This document shows positions 1 through 5,043 of a DNA stretch of 5,043 nucleotides, piece by piece; position 1 is the first letter of the stretch, and every line of letters begins with the position of its first letter. This DNA comes from Myxococcales bacterium (GTDB lineage: Bacteria; Myxococcota_C; UBA6777), in assembly GCA_027005175.1 (NCBI GenBank), contig JALTMC010000390.1, positions 1-5,043 of the forward strand. Reading direction: 5' to 3'. A program made the position numbers and the translations under genes. The notes beneath the pieces were generated by a model that did not search any database, had not been told where the DNA came from, and saw only the letters and a list, made by a program, of their open reading frames with translations.

Positions 1-2673
1 TTCCTCTATAAGGCTGAGACCCTTTCGGAGCAAACACTTCTAGCTTCTGAAACGACAGAATCGAGACAAACTCTCCTAGCTTCTGAAGCGACAGAAGCTT
101 CCTTTCCTTCGACTACCGAGAAGAGACTTCAGCCTTCTCCCTCGACTACCGAGGCTTCGGAAGAGCTAAATCCTAAAAGGGGCTTGACCTTCTCCGTTGA
201 TGCAGATGAGTTCGCTCCTTCACACTGGGAACATGATTCTTTGTCTTCGATGATTCCTTTAGAGCAGGAAGAATCCATCGATGTTGTTTTGAACAAACGA
301 AAGAGTCTTCTTGAGCGTCTTGAGGAGTTTGAGGCATGGATCAGTGGTTCCGCATTTTTTATTGCGTCGTTTTTTGGAAAGCTCGGTGGAGTTGCTTCTC
401 AGGAAACCCGTGAGCAGCTTTTATTCGGGTTGGTGAAGTTACTTCAGGAAGCTCAACAATCTTTGATGACAGGGAAGTGGTATCAGGAAGAAGAGCGAGC
501 CTTGCATCGGATTTATCATGAGTGGATATTGCCGGATCCCAGGAGTCACCAGCCCACTCCAGCCGAAGAGTTGGCTATCTTATTTGAGCATGTTTTTAAT
601 TTGCTTGGCTCTTTGCTTTACGATCTTACCAATCCCAAACATGCCAAATTGCTTCCCGAGTCTCCTCGTTTGGAAGTTGTACTCGAAACACTGGAGGCCG
701 TTGCCAAGTTACCGCGACCTCACATGCTATATCATTCGAAACAACAAGACTCTTTAAATGGCTCGCTTTCGGCCTTACAAAGCTTGCTGTTAAAGCAGCT
801 CGAAGTCCCAAACATGGAACGTAGCAAAAGGCTAAGGGTGTTTACTGTCTTGAGTGTGATGGGCCAAGAACAAGCCCAAGACATTCTTTTACAGCGTGCC
901 GAAGCCTACAAGAGAGATGTCTTGGCCCAACTTCAAAATTCAGAAGACCGAGGGCTCCATCGAGAGCAAGTACTGGAGTTTCCTCAACTTCTCAATACCT
1001 GTGGACACAATGCAACGTGGGCTCCTTGGAAAGAGCAGTTTTCTGCTCCTTCCGAAACATCAAGTTCAGATTGGGTCATTTCTGGAACACAGAATCTTCG
1101 AGCGGAACAAAAAGTGGCTTCACGCTTATTATCGCAGTTCTTGGAGGAGAAAGAACTGTGGCATACTTGTGCATACCGAGCTGCTCAAACTAGCTTCGTT
1201 CGTTTAACCTTTCCGACCCCTGTTGTGCACGTATTTCAGGCATACGACAAAGCCAGGCAACGGTTTTATCGAGAATATAAAAAAAACTGGGAATTCCAAC
1301 AGCTCTCTGCTGAAGCTTCCCAATCACCAGATTTCGAGCACGAGAGAACCGAAAAAGCTTCTCAATCATCAGCTTTCGAGAACGAGAGAACCGAAGCAAC
1401 GAAATGGCAGCTTCTGCGTCAACCTCCGCTGTTGCGGGAGGGTCTGACTCGTTTGCAGCATACTTATGATTATCAAGAAGCTCAAGAAGAGCTTTGGCTG
1501 GGAATGAAGCGATTCTACTTTTCAACATGTGGCTTCTTGCTTGCTCTTCTTATGGAAACCCTTCCTCCCGGCAAACATCTCCGCTTTATGGGTTGGAGTA
1601 CTCCTCAGGAGTTGAAGGAGTCGCTAAAACGGATGGCTTCCTTCTTTGAAGCATCTACAAACTCTGAAACTCCAAAGCTAGATACTCACTCTCATCGCTT
1701 GTGGGGATTGCTACGTGGGAAAGTCGTGAATCCTCGATGGATGGATCTACTGTCTGAACACTGTCCGATTTCTCCCGATCAATTAAGAGAGTATAGTGAG
1801 GAGATGGAGCGCTATATCACGGTCTTGTGCCACTCTGATTTATGCCTTTTGGCGGTATTCTGGACACAAGAGAAAGATCTCTCTGGACGAGAGAACTCTG
1901 AAAATGTACCTGTTCCTGTGACTGTTTTTTTTCAGGGAGAGGTTCCTTGTATTCACTTCGGCGATGCTTCTCCTTCTCTACCTGAGGGAGCTTGGACTCT
2001 TCCGATCACAGATGTTATGGATTGGGGACAATACACCATCTTCAAGCCTCTTTCCCAAGAAGCTTATGAGCAATTTTTGAGCAAACTTCAAAAAATAGCT
2101 TTTTCTCCATCGCTTTTAGAGGAGCCATCATTTCATGAAGATGGCTCTTCCAAGCAACAAACAAAGGTCTCTGAAACCGTCAAGATATATATTCAGCGTT
2201 TGCGTTATTTAGCCAAGGAGTTTAGTCTTCTCCAGCCACCGGGAACGAGACAGGAAGCATTTCAAAAAGCGAGGAGGCAGGGAGCAAACGATGCTCATCA
2301 TATGACTTTACTGCCCTCTTTGGCCAGCGAGGATATACAGCAGACCTTTACTGACATTTGGACGTGGCTTGATTATCTCGAAAGACAAGAAACCAGCGAT
2401 CGCCTGATACTCAACAGCCAAATGAAAAGCTGGCAAGCTCCTATCGATATTGAAAGCAGTCTCAATGCTTTGTACCTCTTGGTTGAAAAATACAAGGAGG
2501 AGCAAAAGAAACAGCTTTGGGCTTTGCTTGCCGCTGGGCTTTTGCCTCAACAGAGATTTGGTTTTCTGTGGAAGATCGAAGAAGCGGACGACTTTTTGAT
2601 CTATTGGTATCAGGATGAAGAAGGAACAACCAACTGGAGATTGCAATTATCACCTCAGTCGAATGAGGTTTGA
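1..2673 (+). CDS. Large unrecognised protein, 3' part of gene (start lies left of the window)
   Basis: I do not recognise this protein. The reading frame is open from base 1 to a TGA at 2671-2673, giving 890 visible residues (residue 1 = bases 1-3). A TTG at 184 could be read as a start, but the 61 codons before it are in frame, share the protein's composition and hold in-frame repeats, and the AAGGGG before it sits too close to act as a good ribosome site. The gene therefore most likely begins outside the window. Residues 1-61 are a Ser/Thr/Glu-rich repeat linker. The rest is rich in Leu, Glu and Gln and looks mostly helical, with hydrophobic stretches near 112-131 and 505-518 that are too weak to call membrane segments. 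A second repeat linker lies at 439-465. The last 35 or so residues are aromatic and look more beta-like. No catalytic motif, signal peptide or known domain is visible. It converges on argH. That it is a real coding region is nearly certain; its function is unknown. Confidence 0.9.
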   Translation, partial: FLYKAETLSEQTLLASETTESRQTLLASEATEASFPSTTEKRLQPSPSTTEASEELNPKRGLTFSVDADEFAPSHWEHDSLSSMIPLEQEESIDVVLNKRKSLLERLEEFEAWISGSAFFIASFFGKLGGVASQETREQLLFGLVKLLQEAQQSLMTGKWYQEEERALHRIYHEWILPDPRSHQPTPAEELAILFEHVFNLLGSLLYDLTNPKHAKLLPESPRLEVVLETLEAVAKLPRPHMLYHSKQQDSLNGSLSALQSLLLKQLEVPNMERSKRLRVFTVLSVMGQEQAQDILLQRAEAYKRDVLAQLQNSEDRGLHREQVLEFPQLLNTCGHNATWAPWKEQFSAPSETSSSDWVISGTQNLRAEQKVASRLLSQFLEEKELWHTCAYRAAQTSFVRLTFPTPVVHVFQAYDKARQRFYREYKKNWEFQQLSAEASQSPDFEHERTEKASQSSAFENERTEATKWQLLRQPPLLREGLTRLQHTYDYQEAQEELWLGMKRFYFSTCGFLLALLMETLPPGKHLRFMGWSTPQELKESLKRMASFFEASTNSETPKLDTHSHRLWGLLRGKVVNPRWMDLLSEHCPISPDQLREYSEEMERYITVLCHSDLCLLAVFWTQEKDLSGRENSENVPVPVTVFFQGEVPCIHFGDASPSLPEGAWTLPITDVMDWGQYTIFKPLSQEAYEQFLSKLQKIAFSPSLLEEPSFHEDGSSKQQTKVSETVKIYIQRLRYLAKEFSLLQPPGTRQEAFQKARRQGANDAHHMTLLPSLASEDIQQTFTDIWTWLDYLERQETSDRLILNSQMKSWQAPIDIESSLNALYLLVEKYKEEQKKQLWALLAAGLLPQQRFGFLWKIEEADDFLIYWYQDEEGTTNWRLQLSPQSNEV
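31..96 (+). repeat. Two 30-bp tandem repeats encoding QTLLASE(T/A)TE
   Basis: Bases 31-60 and 67-96 match at 27 of 30 positions and are separated by 6 bases, so the period is 36 and in frame. They encode QTLLASETTE and QTLLASEATE in the N-terminal visible linker of the large gene. Each unit also contains the small dyad TTCTG-N6-CAGAA. The low divergence suggests a fairly recent duplication in an unstructured linker. Confidence 0.85.
109..153 (+). repeat. Two exact 12-bp repeats encoding STTE
   Basis: TCGACTACCGAG occurs at 109-120 and 142-153, 33 bases apart and in the same frame. It directly follows the QTLLASE repeats and continues the same Ser/Thr/Glu-rich linker (visible residues 37-51). 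It may be a drifted part of the same repeat array or a separate short duplication. Confidence 0.75.
1315..1395 (+). repeat. Internal 42-bp-period duplication in the large gene
   Basis: Bases 1315-1353 and 1357-1395 match at 35 of 39 positions, separated by one AAA codon. They encode ASQSPDFEHERTE and ASQSSAFENERTE (visible residues 439-451 and 453-465). The period is a whole number of codons, so the frame is kept. The charged, Ser-rich character and its position between two helical regions suggest a flexible linker that grew by slippage or duplication. Confidence 0.9.
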
Positions 2674-2692
2674 GGCATAAGGATAGGTGAGT

Positions 2693-2713
2693 TCAGAGTG
2701 GGCTAAAATCCCC
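2693..2713. repeat. Possible degenerate copy of the REP-like hairpin
   Basis: TCAGAGTGGG at 2693-2702 is repeated exactly at 2814-2823, where it leads into a strong GTGGGG/CCCCAC hairpin. In this first copy it is followed after seven bases by CCCC, so only a weak GGG/CCC stem remains. The shared ten bases plus the matching hairpin position suggest a decayed relative of the downstream element, though a chance match is possible. Confidence 0.4.
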
Positions 2714-2787
2714 TATTTGAGGGAGAAAAAAACGATTAAAGTCGGCTCAGGAATGTGTTTTTGTCTGAAGGGCAAAGTGTTTTGAGT

Positions 2788-2836
2788 GCCCCGAAGGGGT
2801 AGTTCCAAAATCCTCAGAGTGGGGGTTCAGCCCCAC
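2788..2836. repeat. REP-like pair of GC-rich hairpins
   Basis: Two hairpins follow each other. The first is CCCC (2789-2792), GAA triloop, GGGG (2796-2799), extendable by a G-T pair at 2788/2800. The second is GTGGGG (2819-2824), six-base loop, CCCCAC (2831-2836). The layout of a short GAA-loop stem, an AT-richer spacer of about 20 bases and a longer stem with a TTCAG-type loop resembles repetitive extragenic palindromes dispersed in many bacterial genomes. That family likeness is from memory and cannot be confirmed from a single locus. No T-run follows, so it is not a canonical terminator, although it could stabilise or end the 3' end of the upstream mRNA. Confidence 0.55.
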
Positions 2837-2850
2837 GGATATACAGAACC

Positions 2851-3048
2851 GACGTTCCGCACACTGAACAAATGAGCAAAGTCTAATTGCATGAAATAGC
2901 TTGATAAAATAAATACCTTCGATGATGGTAGTGCTTTGTTATGTCAACTCCACGATCGAAGAATCGCAATGCCCAGCAAAAATGCGCCTTGAAAAATAAG
3001 GGCTTTTTCGAGTAATCTCTACGATTCATTTGTTCAGTGCGGAATGTC
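2851..3048. repeat. 198-base inverted-repeat element with cloverleaf-like folding (MITE-like or structured RNA)
   Basis: The ends are near-perfect inverted repeats. Bases 2851-2875 pair with 3026-3048 over 23 pairs, broken only by a two-base AC bulge at 2863-2864. The one non-Watson-Crick position is G2854 with T3045, which is G-U in + strand RNA. Inside are three consecutive hairpins: 2917-2928 with 2950-2961 (10 of 12 paired), 2965-2986 (CGCA/TGCG enclosing TGC-CCA-GCA), and 2988-2996 with 3004-3012 (nine pairs including one G-U, seven-base loop). Terminal inverted repeats with no coding capacity fit a miniature non-autonomous transposable element, but I see no clear target-site duplication. 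A structured RNA from the + strand, downstream of the large gene, is the alternative. The terminal repeat is certain; its nature is open. Confidence 0.6.
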
Positions 3049-3179
3049 AGATGAACTGCTCTTATTCGGTGTTTGTGTCCCTCTTCCACACCTTTCATGT
3101 ATCTCTTCGTTTCTACCTAATGCAGTACAACATCTGACGGAAGTCACATTCTTCAGTCACCACCTTCAACAAATACGTG

Positions 3180-4565
3180 CTAGGTGAGTAACTGTTTTGC
3201 TCGTTTGAGTGCTTCTTTGACTTGAGTGGGTGCTGTTCCTCCTGGAACAGCTTTGCCTTCGAGTGCGGCGGGTAGGGAAAGTGCCTCAAAGATGTCTTCT
3301 TCAATCAAGCTAGAGAAGGTCTTGTAGGTGTCGAGTGAGACTTCTTCCAGTTGTTGGCCGGTAGAGACGGCGTGTAACACTGCTCGCCCTGCGATGCCGT
3401 GGGCGTCGCGGAAAGGGACACCTTTGTGCACAAGGTAGTCTGCCAACTCTGTTGCGTTCAAGTAGTCTCGATTTGCGGACACTTTGGCCTGTTCTCGTCG
3501 AATGTTTGTATTTTGCAGTACAATGGACATGACAGCGAGGCAGTCGTTGACGGTATCCAGGGTGTCGAACAGGGGCTCTTTGTCTTCTTGCATGTCTTTG
3601 TTGTAACAGAGCGGTAGCCCTTTGAGAGTCGTCAGTAGCGACATCAAGTTGCCGTAGACACGGCCCGTTTTGCCACGAATTAATTCAAGGGCGTCAGGGT
3701 TTTTCTTTTGCGGCATAATCGAGGAGCCGGTGGATACAGCGTCACCCATCTCGATGAGCCCAAACTCCGTGGAGGCAAAGATAATGAAGTCCTCCGACAA
3801 GCGACTCAGGTGCATCATAATCAGCGAGGCTGCATGAATGACTTCCGATACAAAGTCACGGTCGCTGACTGCGTCCATGCTGTTTGCGGTGATGCTGTCG
3901 AAATGGAGTAGCTGACAGAGAAGTTCCCGATCGATGGGATAGTTGGTTCCTGCCAACGCACCCGAGCCGAGAGGTAAACGATTGGTTCGACGAAGAGCGT
4001 CTTGAAGTCGCTCTTTGTCACGTTCTAGCATCTCAAAATATGCCAGGAGGTGATGTGCCAACAACACAGGCTGTGCTTTTTGCAGGTGAGTATAGCCTGG
4101 AATGGCGACGTCTTGATGAGCATCCGCCAAAGAGACTAGCGTCTTTTGTACTTGGCAAACATGAGTGATGAGTGTGTTGATGGCATCGCGTGTAAAGAGT
4201 CGAACATCTGTAGCGACTTGGTCATTGCGACTTCGACCTGCATGCAGCTTTTTACCCACATCTCCAACGCGGCGAACCAACTCTCCCTCGATAAAACTAT
4301 GGATGTCTTCAACGCCGTCGCGGACACCTTTGTCGAGCAGGGTAGGGTTGGCTTCGATATCCTTCCCTATGGATTGAAGGCCTTCCCGGATTTGCTGGGC
4401 CTCTTCTGCGCTCAACACACCCGCGCTTCGTAATCCCTCTGCATAGGCCAAACTTCCTGTAATATCCGCACGCCATAATCTGCGGTCAAACGACAGTGAC
4501 TCATTAAATCGAGCAAACAAAGCATCATTTTCGCCTTCAAATCGACCACCCCACAACTTACTCAT
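3180..4565 (-). CDS. argH: Argininosuccinate lyase
   Basis: This enzyme catalyses the last step of arginine synthesis in the cytoplasm, splitting L-argininosuccinate into arginine and fumarate. It belongs to the fumarase/aspartase superfamily and acts as a homotetramer. At 461 residues it is full length. Visible motifs, in order: WGGRF (5-9), the substrate-binding LHAGRSRNDQVATD stretch (107-120), YTHLQKAQP with the conserved Thr159-His160 (158-166), GSGALAGTN (200-208), SDRDF (234-238), the family signature GSSIMPQKKNPD with its catalytic serine loop (280-291), and YNKDMQEDKEPLFD (321-334). No key residue seems to be missing. The ATG at 4565 is chosen because WGGRF sits near the N-terminus as usual and an AAAGGAGA ribosome site precedes it. 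The gene reads toward the large unknown gene and follows the M20 hydrolase gene by 231 bases on the same strand. Confidence 0.98.
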   Translation of the reverse strand: MSKLWGGRFEGENDALFARFNESLSFDRRLWRADITGSLAYAEGLRSAGVLSAEEAQQIREGLQSIGKDIEANPTLLDKGVRDGVEDIHSFIEGELVRRVGDVGKKLHAGRSRNDQVATDVRLFTRDAINTLITHVCQVQKTLVSLADAHQDVAIPGYTHLQKAQPVLLAHHLLAYFEMLERDKERLQDALRRTNRLPLGSGALAGTNYPIDRELLCQLLHFDSITANSMDAVSDRDFVSEVIHAASLIMMHLSRLSEDFIIFASTEFGLIEMGDAVSTGSSIMPQKKNPDALELIRGKTGRVYGNLMSLLTTLKGLPLCYNKDMQEDKEPLFDTLDTVNDCLAVMSIVLQNTNIRREQAKVSANRDYLNATELADYLVHKGVPFRDAHGIAGRAVLHAVSTGQQLEEVSLDTYKTFSSLIEEDIFEALSLPAALEGKAVPGGTAPTQVKEALKRAKQLLT

Positions 4566-4569
4566 CTTA

Positions 4570-4577
4570 TCTCCTTT
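4570..4577 (-). promoter_or_regulatory. Ribosome binding site of argH
   Basis: On the minus strand AAAGGAGA lies just ahead of the argH ATG, with five bases between the GGAG core and the start codon. This near-ideal Shine-Dalgarno sequence fixes the start at 4565. I found no clear promoter or ARG-box-like palindrome in the rest of the leader. Confidence 0.85.
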
Positions 4578-4630
4578 TGTTCCATGATCACTTGTATGTT
4601 CTATTGTTGGGCAAGCTCAGAACAGCAATT

Positions 4631-4759
4631 TCATACCTTGAACTTGAACTTGAACATTTTTAATCGCGTCCGTGAGTCCATGAGGGAAAAAACCGGATGT
4701 TCTCGTTCCTCTTGTTTGGTTGCTGCTCCTATCGCATGATGGAGTGTGCTGTCATACAT
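4631..4759 (-). CDS. Doubtful 42-residue ORF in the argH leader
   Basis: On the minus strand an ATG at 4759 opens 42 codons ending in TGA at 4631-4633, filling most of the gap between the M20 gene and argH. The peptide is hydrophilic and ends in KMFKFKFKV, encoded by the TTCAAG hexamer repeat. No good ribosome site precedes the ATG, an in-frame stop lies four codons upstream, and an open stretch of this length is not rare by chance. It lacks runs of arginine codons, so it is not an obvious arginine attenuation leader. It is listed because it could be a small leader peptide, but it is most likely not a gene. Confidence 0.12.
   Translation of the reverse strand: MYDSTLHHAIGAATKQEEREHPVFSLMDSRTRLKMFKFKFKV
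4637..4655. repeat. Three tandem copies of the hexamer CTTGAA
   Basis: CTTGAA occurs three times without interruption at 4637-4654, followed by a C that begins a fourth copy. Read on the minus strand it is TTCAAG, in the argH leader about 70-90 bases before the start codon. It could be a slippage-prone microsatellite or a set of direct-repeat protein sites; nothing else in the sequence decides between these. Confidence 0.7.
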
Positions 4760-4796
4760 CCTATGTTTTTACTTCGTTCTGTTTCGCGATAGTCTC

Positions 4797-5043
4797 TTAG
4801 ACGTCGCCCTCTCTTCCAACAATCTCTTGTCCTCGTTTGAGGAGGGATATGTATAACTGTTCTAACTGGTATAGGCTAGGGATACTTACCCATTCGTAGG
4901 CTGCGTGTGACTTTTCTCCCCGTGGTCCCAGTACAATCACTGGCTTGTTGGCTTCCGCGCCAAAGCGATTCTCATCCGCAACAGAGACACCCATTCCTAG
5001 CTGGTATGTGACTTGTTCCTTGATGATCCCAAGTGCCGCCTGA
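4797..5043 (-). CDS. M20-family metallohydrolase, C-terminal end (probable ArgE-like acetylornithine deacetylase)
   Basis: Only the last 81 residues are visible. The frame is open across the right edge, so the ATG at 4994 is internal rather than a start, and the stop is TAA at 4797-4799. The visible part matches the C-terminal end of the M20 catalytic domain: VADENRFGAEANKPVIVLGP, then a His (visible residue 46) followed by AAYEWV. This corresponds to the conserved pattern of a small-residue/Asp segment, a hydrophobic strand, a GP turn and a metal-binding His followed four residues later by Glu, as in ArgE and DapE. Such enzymes are cytoplasmic and bind zinc or cobalt. Its place upstream of argH favours N-acetylornithine deacetylase, which makes ornithine. 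DapE-like or LysK-like hydrolases and peptidases of the same family cannot be excluded from the fragment. Confidence 0.75.
   Translation of the reverse strand, partial: QAALGIIKEQVTYQLGMGVSVADENRFGAEANKPVIVLGPRGEKSHAAYEWVSIPSLYQLEQLYISLLKRGQEIVGREGDV

Larger units (their letters stand above)
2674..3179. other. 506-base intergenic region between convergent genes
   Basis: No convincing gene lies here. The 71-codon minus-strand ORF at 2883-3098 runs through the inverted-repeat element, has no recognisable family character and is probably accidental. From left to right the region holds a possible degenerate hairpin (2693-2713), a REP-like hairpin pair (2788-2836), a 198-base inverted-repeat element (2851-3048) and about 130 bases (3049-3179) where I see only an 8-bp inverted match, GTCAGATG at 3046-3053 with CATCTGAC at 3131-3138. 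Neither flanking gene has a textbook terminator (GC hairpin followed by a T-run) close behind its stop codon, so the structured elements may do that job. Confidence 0.8.

Noticed and set aside
78-99. Perfect dyad AGCTTCTG-N6-CAGAAGCT
   Set aside because: It lies inside the coding repeat array and follows from the repeat unit itself (TTCTG-N6-CAGAA in each copy), so an operator reading is not needed.
184-186. TTG at 184 as the start of the large gene
   Set aside because: The frame is open to base 1, the upstream codons contain in-frame repeats of the same character, and the purine-rich stretch before the TTG is too close to it.
2710-2731. CCC-N7-GGG followed by an A-run as a terminator for the large gene
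   Set aside because: The stem is only three to four pairs and the tract after it is A, not T, on the + strand. On the minus strand the T-run precedes the stem instead of following it.
2837-3060. Target-site duplication flanking the inverted-repeat element
   Set aside because: The flanks share only short scattered matches (AGAAC versus AGATGAAC), with no direct repeat abutting both ends.
2883-3098. 71-codon minus-strand ORF in the convergent gap
   Set aside because: It runs through the inverted-repeat element and its hairpins, has an odd composition rich in His, Arg and Phe, and shows no recognisable family. It is better explained by the repeat element.
3399-4433. Several ORFs of 60-100 codons opposite or out of frame with argH
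   Set aside because: They are shadows of argH, whose full set of family motifs and ribosome site establishes the true frame.
4600-4640. Weak TTGCTG/AATAGA promoter-like pair ahead of argH
   Set aside because: The 17-base spacing is right but the -35 match is about three of six and the -10 is poor, so it cannot be told from chance.
4992-4994. Minus-strand ATG at 4994 as the start of the right-hand gene
   Set aside because: Sixteen further sense codons precede it up to the window edge, and the fragment matches only the C-terminal end of a much longer M20 enzyme.

Overview
The window is bacterial chromosomal DNA of middling GC content (estimated by eye), with Shine-Dalgarno initiation in front of argH and all three stop codons in use. 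No gene pins down the lineage. The arginine genes and the large unrecognised multidomain protein would fit a Gram-negative bacterium with a large genome, but that is a guess.

Layout. Positions 1-2673 (+) are the 3' 890 codons of a long unrecognised gene. Its frame is open to the left edge, so the true start lies outside; the TTG at 184 is only an internal codon. The protein looks largely helical and contains two repeat-built, Ser/Thr/Glu-rich linkers at residues 11-51 and 439-465. Positions 2674-3179 form a 506-base non-coding gap between convergent genes. It holds a REP-like hairpin pair (2788-2836), a possible decayed relative (2693-2713), and a 198-base inverted-repeat element (2851-3048) that can fold as a closing stem around three hairpins. 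Positions 3180-4565 (-) are a complete argH, argininosuccinate lyase, with a strong ribosome binding site. Positions 4566-4796 are a 231-base leader with a hexamer repeat and a doubtful 42-codon ORF. Positions 4797-5043 (-) are the C-terminal end of an M20-family metallohydrolase, probably argE-like, running off the right edge.

How the genes fit together. The M20 gene lies upstream of argH on the same strand. If it is acetylornithine deacetylase, the pair would supply ornithine and then carry out the last step of arginine synthesis. The large + strand gene converges on argH and shows no functional link to it. The most interesting part is the convergent intergenic region: its 198-base element has a 23-pair closing stem whose single non-Watson-Crick position is G-U only when read as + strand RNA. 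It could be a non-autonomous mobile element or a structured RNA downstream of the large gene.
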